Assembly: GCF_002287065.1 (NCBI RefSeq)
Contig: NZ_NSJZ01000006.1
Coordinates: 62,001-126,000 of the forward strand
Length of the DNA stretch: 64,000 nt
Reading direction: 5' to 3'
Source of the DNA: Paracoccus salipaludis
Lineage (GTDB): Bacteria; Pseudomonadota; Alphaproteobacteria; Rhodobacterales; Rhodobacteraceae
A program made the position numbers and the translations under genes. The notes under the pieces were generated by a model. That model worked only from the letters and a program-made list of their open reading frames with translations, was not told where the DNA came from and made no database searches. Numbering within the stretch: the stretch's first letter is position 1; every line of letters starts with the position of its first letter. Of this stretch, positions 15,088 through 24,182 are shown piece by piece.

Positions 15088-16020
15088 CTATTCGGCCGGT
15101 TCCGCTTCAGGAAAGGTCCAGGTGCCGCTCAGGACCTCGGGTCGGGGCCGGTAGAGGCGAACCATGTAGTTCCACCCCGGGTCGATCGGCAGGCAGTTCG
15201 GGATGTCGCCCTCGCAGCCGCCGAACTGCACCGAGACCGAGCCGTCCGCGGCCGTCTTCGCGGTGATGTTGTTGACCGAGTAGGCGTTCAGGTCGTTCGG
15301 CGCGAAGTAGCCTTGCGCGTTGTAGCGGCTGATCGACCAGAAGCCGTCGACCGGCACGTCGGGCGGCACGACGAGCCGATATACCGTCTCGCCGTCGTTC
15401 CTGGCGGGCGTGACGTTGAGGTAGAGCGCATCCTTCTCGGGATTGCCGCCCCAGGCCGAGGCGGTACCGATCAGGTGTCGGACCGGATCGACCTCGTCGG
15501 CGGTGCCGAACATGCCGTGGGTGTCCGGCAACGACTCGGCCAGCACGAGAAGCGCGTCGCGGATGCGGTCCTGGCTGGCCTTGTCCCACCTGGGCACCTC
15601 GAAGGTGCCGGGGCCGCCCGGCTGCTCGATCCGCATGGCATCCTGCAGGCGGTGCACGGCCTCGACATCGGTAGGGTCCTCGGGGTCGACGAGGGTGCGC
15701 GCCGATCATGGCATAGCGCGTGCCGACCCCATCCCGGTCGTAGGTGTAGCTGCCGGCGTCATAGCGGGTGTCGATGACGTAATGATCGCCGGTGATGACG
15801 ATCACCGACCGGAACCGGCCTTCGGCCTCGGGCAGGACGATGGTCACGGGACCGGCGTCAAGGTCCACGACCGCCGTCGAGTAGAGGGTGTCGCGATTGG
15901 CCCGGATGACGGTCTGCGTGTCGATCTCCATCGGCGTGCGGTGATGGAAGAAGCGCCCGATCCCCTCGGCCTCGGCAACCGTGTGACCGAAGTAGGGCGC
16001 TGCCATCCGCATCGTGGATG
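15088..16020 (-). pseudogene. DUF1254/DUF1214 protein, 3' portion, frameshifted
   Basis: The minus strand from about 16015 encodes YFGHTVAEAEGIGRFFHH followed by TPMEIDTQTVIRANRDTLYS, the N-terminal core of a short (about 320-residue) DUF1254 protein. The frame breaks near 15700 after GTRYAMIGA. One base later in frame it resumes with TLVDPEDPTDVEAVHRLQDA and runs to the stop at 15088-15090, through PVDGFWSISRYNAQGYF and PIDPGWNYMVRLYRPRPEVL. All family blocks after the shift are intact, so a single-base indel kills it. It also has no start of its own and is fused directly to the tail of another DUF1254 gene. The family's function is unknown; members are usually secreted. Confidence 0.8.
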
Positions 16021-17072
16021 CTGACGAGGTAGAACTGACCCGCGCCGAGGCGCTTGGTGGCGACATAGGCAAAGGTGAAGGTCACCCCCGCGGATCGACC
16101 GGATAGGCGTCGGGGTCGCTGTAGCCGTTCTGCAGCGCCTGCACGAGTTCGGCTGGAACGGGAAAGGTCCACTGTCCTTCCGGTGTGAAGAACCCCGGGT
16201 AGAAGGCATCATAGCGCGCCTCGAGCCAGGCCCGAGCCTCCTGGGCGGCCGCGTCGAGCAGCGTTGTCATCTCGGCGTCGGGCGCAAAGGGCTGGCCCTT
16301 CTCGATCCCGATCGACCGGAGGTAGTCGATCATCAGGCGGTCGCGTTCGAGCCAGGGTTCGCTCTGGACGATGCGGGTGAGGTTCTGGAAGAAGCTCGCG
16401 TCGTAGCGGATGGTGGCGTCGAAGAGGACGTCCCAGGCGTCGGTGTAGACGGTGGGGGGCGGGTTGCCGGCCTCGGCCAGGGGATAAACCTCGACCTGCA
16501 TGGCGTAGGCGCGGGCACGCTCGACCTCGTCCTCGTCGTGACTGGCGAGGGTCGAGCGGAACAGCATGTAGCCCCCGAACGTGTCGGACTGCAGGGCCGT
16601 AAAACCCTCCGGCACGGGATCGGCATGGCCGGGCAGTAGCAGCACGAACTTGCCCCCCTTGCCCTGATCGGCGCCGTGCAGTCCCAGGTCCTCGATCGGC
16701 ACCTGCCAGGTGGTGACGATGTTGCCGTTGAGCGAGCCGCCCTCGGCAGGCGGGATCTCCAGCACGACGGGTCCGTCCGTCAGGTCGAAGAACGCCATGA
16801 AGTAGAGCGTGTCGGGGCTGGCGTCAGGGTCTGGTTCTTCAGGTGAGGGGCTTGCTCCAGTAGACGACCTGGTTCACCTCGCCGTCGGTCTTGGTGAGCA
16901 TCTCCTGCAGCATGAGGTCGTAGTTGACGGCAGGCATGCCCCATATCACCGCCTCGACGGCACGCCGCTCGATGGCGGCGCGCTCGGGTGCAGCCGGCGT
17001 GGCTTCCTCGGCAGAGGTTGTAACGGGGATAAGCGTTGCAAGGGCAAGGGCGGCAAGAAGGGCTGCTCTCAT
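16020..17072 (-). pseudogene. DUF1254/DUF1214 secreted protein, 5' portion, multiply frameshifted
   Basis: A good start at 17072 gives a signal peptide (MRAALLAALALATLIP...TSA) and the DUF1254 opening VEAVIWGMPAVNYDLMLQEM, but a stop appears after YWSKPLT (16839). The continuation KNQTLTP...DTLYFMAFFDLTDGPVVLE is present after two single-base losses (about 16820-16838). The frame then runs well to 16082. A third one-base loss precedes VTFTFAYVATKRLGAGQFYL and SIHDADGSA, where homology ends (about 16025) and a second DUF1254 gene begins. The body (16082-16798) keeps normal DUF1254 blocks such as FGGYMLFRSTLAS and DAWDVLFDATIRYD. It looks like two tandem paralogues fused by deletion and then decaying. 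Confidence 0.8.
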
Positions 17073-18055
17073 GACGAACTCACTCCTGACGGTTCAGCAC
17101 GCGCCGGTCTCCACCCGCCGGATGGGTATCTTCCGGTGCATCGAAGGAGCCGATCCTGGCATTGGCCCGTCAACGATGCCTTGTCAGTCGCATGCAGACT
17201 GGCAGCCTTCGGGCAGAAACAGGGCACGGCAGAACGCCAGCAGCAATGTGGATCTCAACCTGTCTGTCTTGCGATCATTCCAGTCGGTAACAGCGCTTAC
17301 CATGTGCCTCCCGTTTCGCTGACAGGATTTGATTTCGTGGTGCCGCCCGGACCCGCGTTCGTGCAACCGAGCCTGAATGGCCCGATCAATGAGGTTTCAG
17401 CGCGGTGAAATGCGTTGCCCGGAAATCTGGGATGGGCCGCTCTCTTTGAGGAGGGTGCATTCCCTCTTGCATGTCCACCATCAGGTCCGACATCCGATCG
17501 CGGGGAACGACCAGCACCTCCGTGTCATCCATTGTCACGGTCAGCCCCGCAGGCGTCATGCCGATGCAAGCGGACAGGACCGGCGCCTTGATCTGTTGCC
17601 AGATCGCGGGGTGACGGGCGGTTGCGTGACGGCCGGTGCGGCACCGGCTTCCACGGCCGCAAGACGCGCCAGATGCCGAGCAGGTCCGCCTGCGCACCTC
17701 CTCCACGGCCTTGAGGCGGGCGGCAAGGTCGCCCGGCTCAGCGCGCAGTTCGTCAACTTGTCGCCGTTCAGGTCGACCGCCGGGGGCAGCCGTCCCGGCG
17801 AGGACCGGGCGGCGGATCACTATGTGATGGCTAGCCATTCCGCCGAGGCGCAAGCAGCCGTTCATCGACGGGGCGGATCATCGACGAAACAGAGGCGCTT
17901 GCCCCTGCCCGTCCGCGCTACCCGACAGCCGCGGCTTTGCGACTGACCCGAGACGTTCTCAGATCGGAGCAGAGGCCGAACTCGATCCGGCCCGGCCCGA
18001 CCTCACTGGCCGAACCCGATTGAAGCGCCAGCCCCTCGGGACGTCCCCGACCTTC
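17073..18055. other. intergenic stretch with one doubtful minus-strand frame
   Basis: About 980 bp. The only sizeable frames are overlapping ones at 17377-17946 (plus) and 17386-17865 (minus, 159 codons, ending MQEGMHPPQRERPIPDF plus a short tail). Neither has a ribosome site, a domain or typical codon bias, and both are rich in Arg/Pro shadows. I treat the stretch as having no supported gene. Confidence 0.45.
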
Positions 18056-19153
18056 TCAGGCGTTGAACAGGAAGTGCAGGACGTCGCCGTCCTTGACCTC
18101 GTAGGTCTTGCCCTCGACGCGGAACTTGCCGGCTTCGCGGGCGCCCGCCTCGCCCTTGCCCGCGACGTAGTCCTCATAGGCGATGGTCTCGGCGCGGATG
18201 AAGCCCTTCTCGAAGTCGCCGTGGATCACGCCCGCGGCCTGGGGGGCGAGCGTGCCGCGCGTGATCGTCCAGGCGCGCGCCTCCTTGGGGCCCACGGTGA
18301 AATAGGTCTGCAGGCCGAGAAGCGCATAGGCCGCGCGGATCAGGCGGTCGAGGCCCGCCTCCTCCAGCCCCATCTCGGACAGGAACATCTGCGCCTCGTC
18401 CGCGGGAAGCTGGCTGATCTCTTCCTCGATGCGGGCCGAGATGACCACGTGGCCCGCGCCCTGCTCTTTCGCCATGGTGGCGACAGCGTCCGAGAAGGCG
18501 TTGCCCGTGGCCGCGTCTTCCTCGGCCACGTTGCAGACGTAAAGAACCGGCTTGGCGGTCAGCAGCTGCAGCATGTCCCAGGCCTTGCGGTCGTCCTCGG
18601 CCACCGTGATGGTGCGGGCGGGGCGGCCTGCCTCCAGCGCGTCCCGGGCCTGCTTCAGCAGGCGCTCCTGCGCCACGGCTTCCTTGTCGCCGCCCTTCAG
18701 CTTGCGCTGGAGGTTCGCAAGCCGCCGCTCGACCGATTCGAGGTCGGCGATCATCAGCTCGGTCTCGATGGTCTCGGCATCGGCCACGGGGTCCACGCGG
18801 CCCTCGACATGGGTGATGTCCCCGTCCTCAAAGCAGCGCAGGACATGGGCGATGGCGTCCACCTCGCGGATGTTGGCCAGGAACTGGTTGCCCAGGCCCT
18901 CGCCCTTGCTGGCGCCCTTCACAAGGCCCGCGATGTCCACGAAGGTGATGCGGGTCGGGATGATCTGCTTGGACCCGGCGATTTCGGCCAGGGTGTCCAG
19001 CCGCGGATCGGGAACGGCGACCTCGCCCACGTTCGGCTCGATCGTGCAGAAGGGGAAATTGGCGGCCTGCGCCGCGGCGGTGCGCGTCAGGGCGTTGAAC
19101 AGAGTGGACTTGCCGACATTCGGCAGCCCGACGATACCCATGCGAAAGCCCAT
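18056..19153 (-). CDS. ychF: redox-regulated ATPase YchF (Obg-like)
   Basis: A 365-residue P-loop protein of the Obg family, the usual YchF length. The G1 loop is GLPNVGKST (residues 9-17). VDIAGLVKGASKGEGLGNQFL is quoted in part, as DIAGLVKGASKGEG, and is the G3/switch region. The G4 position reads CNVAEED instead of NKxD, which is why YchF prefers ATP over GTP. An internal coiled-coil hairpin (about 130-180) and the C-terminal TGS domain (GPKEARAWTITRGTLAPQAA, KTYEVKDGDVLHFLFN) are complete. YchF associates with ribosomes and modulates stress responses. It is transcribed away from trpA, with a 128-bp divergent promoter region. Confidence 0.97.
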   Translation of the reverse strand: MGFRMGIVGLPNVGKSTLFNALTRTAAAQAANFPFCTIEPNVGEVAVPDPRLDTLAEIAGSKQIIPTRITFVDIAGLVKGASKGEGLGNQFLANIREVDAIAHVLRCFEDGDITHVEGRVDPVADAETIETELMIADLESVERRLANLQRKLKGGDKEAVAQERLLKQARDALEAGRPARTITVAEDDRKAWDMLQLLTAKPVLYVCNVAEEDAATGNAFSDAVATMAKEQGAGHVVISARIEEEISQLPADEAQMFLSEMGLEEAGLDRLIRAAYALLGLQTYFTVGPKEARAWTITRGTLAPQAAGVIHGDFEKGFIRAETIAYEDYVAGKGEAGAREAGKFRVEGKTYEVKDGDVLHFLFNA

Positions 19154-19281
19154 GATCCGATCCCTTCCAGCTTTGGCGCGCTATCTAGGTCACGGGGACC
19201 GGGGCGTAAAGCGGGCCGCGCTGGCGCTTTGGGGGCGGCGCCGGTAAAGCTTGAGGCGCGACGCAAGCAGAAGGCCCCGGC

Positions 19282-20106
19282 ATGACCCTCGACACCCCTC
19301 AGCGCCCCGCCACCCGCATCGACAGGCTGTTCGCCCGGCTGTCGTCCGAGGACCGCAAGGCCTTTGTCGCCTACATGATGGCCTTCGACCCCGATCGCGA
19401 CAGCTCGCTGGAGATCATGCGCGGGCTGCCCGGCGCGGGGGTGGACATCATCGAGCTGGGGATGCCCTTCACCGATCCCATGGCGGACGGGCCGACGATC
19501 CAGCTGGCCGGGCAGCGGGCGCTGGCGGCGGGCGGCAGCGTCTCGGGCGTGCTGGAGATGGTGCGCGACTTCCGCAGGCACGACGCGGACACCCCGGTCG
19601 TGCTGATGGGCTATTACAACCCGATCTATGCGCGGCTGGGTGGCGTGGACCGCTTCCTGGCGGAAGCCGCCGAGGCGGGCGTGGACGGGCTGATCGTCGT
19701 GGACCTGCCGCCCGAGGAGGATGCCGAACTGTGCATCCCCGCGCAGGAGGCCGGGCTGAACTTCATCCGGCTGGCAACCCCCACGACCGACGACCGGCGC
19801 CTGCCGGCGGTCGTCAGGAACACCTCGGGCTTTGTTTACTATGTCAGCGTGACGGGCATCACCGGTGGCCCTGCGGCGGACGCGGCCGAGGTCGCCCCCG
19901 AGGTCGCGCGCATCCGCAAGGCGGCGGGCCTGCCCGTCGTCGTGGGCTTCGGCATCTCGACCCCCAAGGCGGCCGAAGCGGTGGCGAAGGTCGCCGACGG
20001 CTGCGTCGTGGGCTCGGCCATCGTGCGCCAGATCGGCGAGGGCAAGCCCGTGGCCGAGGTGATGGACTTCGTGCGCAGCCTGGCGGAAGGTGTGCACCGG
20101 GCCTGA
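19282..20106 (+). CDS. trpA: tryptophan synthase alpha chain
   Basis: A 274-residue TIM-barrel enzyme that cleaves indole-3-glycerol phosphate to indole and glyceraldehyde-3-phosphate. Indole passes to TrpB for tryptophan formation. The active-site pair is in place: Glu58 and Asp69 in [16 protein letters not shown] (equivalent to Salmonella Glu49 and Asp60). The phosphate-binding loops [11 protein letters not shown] and [21 protein letters not shown] are also conserved. AGAAGG precedes the ATG at 19282. No trpB or trpF is in this window; here trpA stands alone between ychF and an acetyltransferase gene. Confidence 0.97.
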   Translation: MTLDTPQRPATRIDRLFARLSSEDRKAFVAYMMAFDPDRDSSLEIMRGLPGAGVDIIELGMPFTDPMADGPTIQLAGQRALAAGGSVSGVLEMVRDFRRHDADTPVVLMGYYNPIYARLGGVDRFLAEAAEAGVDGLIVVDLPPEEDAELCIPAQEAGLNFIRLATPTTDDRRLPAVVRNTSGFVYYVSVTGITGGPAADAAEVAPEVARIRKAAGLPVVVGFGISTPKAAEAVAKVADGCVVGSAIVRQIGEGKPVAEVMDFVRSLAEGVHRA

Positions 20107-20123
20107 ACGCGGCCCTTGCGGAG

Positions 20124-20190
20124 CTGCTGCAAGGGGGCGCTGCCCCCGCCCTCCGGGCTCCCCCGGGATATTTGATCGAAGAAGAAGCAC
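20124..20190. repeat. GATATTT palindromic interspersed repeat, copy 1
   Basis: GGGGGCGCTGCCCCC is followed by CCGGGCTCCCCCGGG, then the block CCGGGATATTT and, after 6 nt, GAAGAAGAAGC. The same block order occurs at about 63950-63996, and a reduced, inverted version lies at about 57890-57912. Here it spans the trpA to GNAT junction and its GAAGAAGAAG lies directly before the GNAT start codon. The hairpin could terminate trpA while the tail supplies a purine-rich leader. Confidence 0.6.
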
Positions 20191-20733
20191 ATGCCGGACA
20201 AGCGGGCGACAGATGCGGTGATCCGGGACGCCGATGCCGGGGACGCGGCCGGGATCGCGGCCATCTGGAACCCGATCATCCGCGACACCGCCATCACCTT
20301 CTGGCCGACCGAGCGCAGCGAGGCCGAGATCGCCGGGATGATCGGGGCGCGGCAGGCGGCGGGCCATGCCTTCCTGGTGGCCGAAACGCCCGACGGAATC
20401 GCTGCATTCGCCACCTACACCCAGTTCCGCGGCGGCGCGGGCTATGCCCGGGCGCTGGAGCATTCGATCCATGCCCATTCGGGCTTTCGCGGGCAGGGCC
20501 TTGGCGCGGCGCTTCTGGCGGCGGTCGAGGATCATGCGCGGGCGCGGGGCGGGCGGCTGATGATCGGCGGCATCACAGGGTCCAACGCAGGTTCGCTGCG
20601 CTTCCACGAACGGCACGGTTATGCGCGCTGGGGCGTCATCCCGGCCGCCGGGTGGAAGTTCGAACAGTTCCATGACCTCGTGCTGATGGGCAAGGACCTA
20701 GCTCGGCCCGACGATGGCATTCCCGGCAGCTAG
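20191..20733 (+). CDS. GNAT acetyltransferase, phosphinothricin/amino acid acetyltransferase type
   Basis: A 180-residue GNAT enzyme of the Pat/Bar/YncA subgroup, which acetylates free amino groups (methionine sulfone/sulfoximine or phosphinothricin-like amino acids) with acetyl-CoA. The signatures are AIWNPIIRDTAITFWPTERS (the substrate loop of this subgroup), the beta4 EHSIHAHSGFRGQGLGAALL acetyl-CoA pyrophosphate loop (R/Q-x-x-G-x-G/A) and GITGSNAGSLRFHERHGY. The start at 20191 follows the purine-rich end of the GATATTT repeat. Real substrate specificity within the subgroup cannot be assigned from sequence. Confidence 0.9.
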   Translation: MPDKRATDAVIRDADAGDAAGIAAIWNPIIRDTAITFWPTERSEAEIAGMIGARQAAGHAFLVAETPDGIAAFATYTQFRGGAGYARALEHSIHAHSGFRGQGLGAALLAAVEDHARARGGRLMIGGITGSNAGSLRFHERHGYARWGVIPAAGWKFEQFHDLVLMGKDLARPDDGIPGS

Positions 20734-20783
20734 TATTTCTGCCGCCCTTTTCCATGACCTTCTCTTTCGCTAGGGTCGGGATC

Positions 20784-21500
20784 ATGGACGACCTCGCGCT
20801 TGCCGCCCACGCGCCTCCGCACCTGCCCCCGCCCCGCGGGTTCTGGCAGCGTATCGGTGATCGGCTGGCCGCGCTGATGGGGGGGACGCGCGCGGCCGTG
20901 CCGCCGGAACGCTCGGTCGCCTTCACCATCGGCGTGATCGCGCTGGGCGCGAAGATCGCCAAGGCCGACGGCCGCGTCGCGCGCGAGGAGGTCGCGGCCT
21001 TCCGCCGCATCTTCAAGATCCCGCGCGCCGAGGAACGCCACGCGGCCCATGTCTTCGACCTGGCGCGCAAGGACGTGGCGGGCTTCGACCTCTGGGCGGA
21101 ACGCCTGGCACGGATGTTCCCGCCGGGCGACCCGGTGCTGGTGGACGTCCTGGACGGGCTTTACGTCATCGCCACCTCGACCGCGCACGACCTGCACGAA
21201 GCCGAACAGGTCTTCCTGGACGAGGTCGCGCGTATCTTCGGCATCTCGTCCGCGGATCACGCCGCCATCCGTGCCAGCCGCCTGCCCGACGCCCCCCGCT
21301 GCCAGTGCTGCGAGGTTCTGGGCATTCCGCCGGGCACGCCGCTGGACCAGGCGCGCAAGCGTTATCGCGAACTGATCCGCGAGAACCATCCCGACCGCGC
21401 GCAGGCCCACGGACTGCCCCCCGAGGCGGTGCGGCTGGCCGAATCGCGCACCCGTGCGATCAACGAGGCCTGGGCCTCCTGGCGCGCGCAATACGGCTGA
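20784..21500 (+). CDS. DjlA-like co-chaperone (TerB-like plus J domain)
   Basis: A 238-residue protein. The first two thirds (about residues 45-150) form a TerB/DjlA central helical domain with the acidic metal-like motif AKADGRVAREEVAAFRRIF and a second half ATSTAHDLHEAEQVFLDEVA. The C-terminal J domain (about 172-238) contains the diagnostic HPD in IRENHPDRAQ, which stimulates DnaK ATPase. E. coli DjlA has an N-terminal membrane anchor, but none is seen here, which is usual for the alphaproteobacterial type. The ATG at 20784 is preferred to one at 20754 because the family begins near there. The choice is not decisive. Confidence 0.88.
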   Translation: MDDLALAAHAPPHLPPPRGFWQRIGDRLAALMGGTRAAVPPERSVAFTIGVIALGAKIAKADGRVAREEVAAFRRIFKIPRAEERHAAHVFDLARKDVAGFDLWAERLARMFPPGDPVLVDVLDGLYVIATSTAHDLHEAEQVFLDEVARIFGISSADHAAIRASRLPDAPRCQCCEVLGIPPGTPLDQARKRYRELIRENHPDRAQAHGLPPEAVRLAESRTRAINEAWASWRAQYG

Positions 21501-21573
21501 AGGAACCGGTGCCTGCCCTGAAAGGTTGGCAGGGCGCGCGGGATCGTCCCGCCCGATCGCAGGACCGCCTCGG

Positions 21574-22029
21574 ATGAGCCGCTTCGCCCTGACCGCCGCC
21601 CTGGCGCTTTCCCTTGCCGGTTCGGCGCTGGCGCAGGGCACGCCCTTCGAGATGCCGCGGGCCGACGACCCTCCGCCGGGCGCGGACACGTCCCCTGAAC
21701 TGCCGGACAGCGAGGGCGGCAGCCTGCTGGAAGGCCTGCTGAATGATTTCGTCACCCGCGCCCAGCCACACCTGGAGGGGCTCGCGCGCGACATGGGCGG
21801 GCTGATGGAGGATTATCGTCCCGTCTTCGAGGAACTGTCGAAGCTGATGGACGACATCGGCAACTACCAGATGCCGCCCGAGCGTCTGCCCAACGGCGAC
21901 ATCCTGATCCGCCGCAAGGCCGATGCGCCGCCGCCTCCGCCGCTGGGGGATCTGCAGAACCTTCTGCCGGAACCCGCGCCGGGGCCCACGCTGCCCCCGG
22001 ACACAGGCGGGAACGAGATCACGCTCTAA
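21574..22029 (+). CDS. small secreted proline-rich protein of unknown function
   Basis: A 151-residue protein with a clear Sec signal peptide (MSRFALTAALALSLAGSALA, cut before QGTPF). The centre is acidic and helical (SLLEGLLNDFVTRAQPHLEG, LMEDYRPVFEELSKLMDDIG). A conserved-looking YQMPPERLPNGDILIRRK block follows, then a proline-rich tail. Proteins of this plan are common in Rhodobacterales, and I recall them being given an AAA+ label in databases, but there is no P-loop here. It ends 4 bp into the convergent exonuclease gene. Likely periplasmic; role unknown. Confidence 0.8.
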   Translation: MSRFALTAALALSLAGSALAQGTPFEMPRADDPPPGADTSPELPDSEGGSLLEGLLNDFVTRAQPHLEGLARDMGGLMEDYRPVFEELSKLMDDIGNYQMPPERLPNGDILIRRKADAPPPPPLGDLQNLLPEPAPGPTLPPDTGGNEITL

Positions 22030-24182
22030 TAGCGCAGCCTCGCGAATTGCGAGCGGTCCGAGGCCGCCCTTGCCTGCCCCAGCGTGACGATGCCCTGGCG
22101 TTCCAGCAGCGGGATCATGCGGCGGAAGACCTCGGCCGTCGCCAGCGCATCGCCCAGGGCCGTGTGACGGGCGCCGATCTGCACGCCCAAGCGCGCGGCG
22201 ATGGCCTCGAGGCTGTGGCTTTCCTCGGCCGGGTGCAGGATCGAGGACAGAAGCAGCGTGTCCAGCACCGGATGATCGAAGCGCAGGCCGGTTGCGGCTT
22301 CCTTCAGCTTGAGGAAGCGCATGTCGAAGGCAACGTTGTGGCCCACCAGAACGCTGCCCTCGGCAAAGCGGTGGAAGACCGGCAGGACCTGCGCGATGGC
22401 GGGCTTGCCGCGCACCATCTCGTCGCGGATGCCGTGGATGGGGATGCCCGCCTCGGGGATGGGGCGTTGCGGATCGACAAGCTGGTCGATGGTTTCCCCG
22501 TTCAGGATGCGGCTGTTCAGGATGCGGACGGCGCCGAGCTGGATGATTTCGTCCCCGCCCATGGGATCGAGGCCGGTGGTCTCGCAGTCGAAGACGGTGA
22601 AGGCCAGTTCCGACAGGGGACGCGCGTCCCCGGCATCCGCGTGGGCGGCCGCGAACAGGTCGAAGTCGTAGAACTCGGGCCGTCCGCCGATCGGCGCATC
22701 GGCGGGCGCGGTCTCGACGGCGGCGAGCGGCAGCAGCAGGCGGAAGAAGGGCCGCCCGTCATCGCGGTTGCGGTCCAGCCAGATCTCTCCGCCGTGCCGG
22801 TCCACCACGTCGCGGACCGAGGCTGCCGCCGCGCAGGATTCGGTTCGCTCGTCCGGCAGGGCGCTGAGGTCGCGGGGGTCAATCGGGGGGGCGCCCTCGC
22901 GCAGAACCCAGCCCAAGTCCAGATGCGCGTGGCTGCCCGCCCGCGCCAGCCGAAGCCACAGCACCGGATCGCCGCCCAGCGACAGGATGCGTGCCGCAAG
23001 GTGGTCCAGTGCCGCGATCAGGCCGAAGCTGTCGATCCGCAGCCACAGGTCGTCCTCGACCGGAAGGGTGGTGATCGGCGCATTGGCCGTCCCTTGCAGC
23101 TTGCGGATCGCGGCTGCCATCAGGTCCGTGGCCAGCATGTCGTGCAGCGGCCAGCGCGCGGAAAGTTCCGCGCCCGGCTCGTCCTCGGACAGCAGCCGGT
23201 CGCGCATCCGCGCCACCTCGTCCCGGATCACGCCCAGGAAGCGGTCGTGGTCGGCAGGCGCGAGGTCGGGATAGTCCAGCATCTCCAGCGCGGCCTGCAT
23301 GTTGGCGATCGAGGCGCGGCCCTGCTCGGCCATGCGCAGCAGTGCCCCCTCGCGCCGCGCCTGGCGCTGCTGGTCGCGGGTGATGTCGTCCACCAGCAGG
23401 ACATAGCCCCTCAGCCGGTTGTCCGCGGCCTCGGCGTGGCGGACGGGGGCAAGGCTGATGCGCAGCAGGTGCCCCAGCGGGGTCGCGGTCACGACCTGCG
23501 CGACGGCGGCATGGGGCGAGACGCCACGCGCGATCCGCCCTTCCACCGTTTCCAGCGCATGGGCGATGGCGGCGGTGTCCAGCACGGCATGGATCGAGCG
23601 CCCCAGTCCCACCAGTTCGGCCCCGTCCTGCGGCGACAGGTTGCGCGCAAGCCTGCGCATCCGCGCGTTGAACAGCAGGATGCGGCCGTCGCGATTGCAG
23701 ACCACGACCGCGTGGTCCAGTTCGTCCATCAGCGTGGCCAACTGGTCGCGCTGCTCGGCGACGCTGCGGCTGGCCTGCTCGACAAGCCGCGCCATCTCGG
23801 CGCGCAGTTCCTGCCGGTCGCGGGCGAGGCTCTCGATCTCGGCGGCCAGTGCGCGGGTGGCGGGCGTGGCCGGCGCCAGTTCGGGCAGGCCGGCCGCGTT
23901 TTCCTGCGCGGCGAGGATGCGCGTGGCCGCCAGCAGCCGCGAAGGCGCAAGCACCCAGGCCCGGTAAAGCCGCCGGGCCAGCCACCCGGCCAGAAGCGCC
24001 GCCGCCAGCCACCACAGGATCAGCACCATGCCATGGGTTTCCAGCGCCGCGGTCCCTGCCGCGCGCAGCGCCGCGCCCTGGGGACCCAGCGCGCCCAGAA
24101 ACAGTGCCGCACCCAGGACGACCCACAGCGCCAGCGCGGCCCCGGGGGCCAGCACGGCCGCCACGAGACCGCGCCCGCTCAT
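22026..24182 (-). CDS. membrane pseudokinase fused to a DnaQ-type 3'-5' exonuclease
   Basis: A 718-residue chimeric protein. Two membrane helices (about 5-35 and 50-72) are followed by a coiled linker (about 105-150). A PAS domain comes next (about 150-270; LDHAVVVCNRDGRILLFNAR). A DHp-like helical pair reads RASIANMQAALEML where a kinase would have the phosphorylatable His. A degenerate HATPase-like part (about 365-480) retains RHGGEIWLDRN...FRLLLPLA but no clear N or G boxes. The C-terminal DEDDh exonuclease (about 525-700) is complete: FDCETTGLDP, VGHNVAFDMRFL and HTALGDALAT. It is the last gene of the acetate cluster, starting inside the response-regulator stop. The exonuclease looks active and the kinase inactive; the physiological role is unknown. 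Confidence 0.9.
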   Translation of the reverse strand: MSGRGLVAAVLAPGAALALWVVLGAALFLGALGPQGAALRAAGTAALETHGMVLILWWLAAALLAGWLARRLYRAWVLAPSRLLAATRILAAQENAAGLPELAPATPATRALAAEIESLARDRQELRAEMARLVEQASRSVAEQRDQLATLMDELDHAVVVCNRDGRILLFNARMRRLARNLSPQDGAELVGLGRSIHAVLDTAAIAHALETVEGRIARGVSPHAAVAQVVTATPLGHLLRISLAPVRHAEAADNRLRGYVLLVDDITRDQQRQARREGALLRMAEQGRASIANMQAALEMLDYPDLAPADHDRFLGVIRDEVARMRDRLLSEDEPGAELSARWPLHDMLATDLMAAAIRKLQGTANAPITTLPVEDDLWLRIDSFGLIAALDHLAARILSLGGDPVLWLRLARAGSHAHLDLGWVLREGAPPIDPRDLSALPDERTESCAAAASVRDVVDRHGGEIWLDRNRDDGRPFFRLLLPLAAVETAPADAPIGGRPEFYDFDLFAAAHADAGDARPLSELAFTVFDCETTGLDPMGGDEIIQLGAVRILNSRILNGETIDQLVDPQRPIPEAGIPIHGIRDEMVRGKPAIAQVLPVFHRFAEGSVLVGHNVAFDMRFLKLKEAATGLRFDHPVLDTLLLSSILHPAEESHSLEAIAARLGVQIGARHTALGDALATAEVFRRMIPLLERQGIVTLGQARAASDRSQFARLRY

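Noticed and set aside
17386..17865. A 159-codon minus-strand ORF in the gap before ychF.
   Set aside because: There is no ribosome site, domain or coding bias, and an equally long ORF lies on the opposite strand. It is not supported as a gene.
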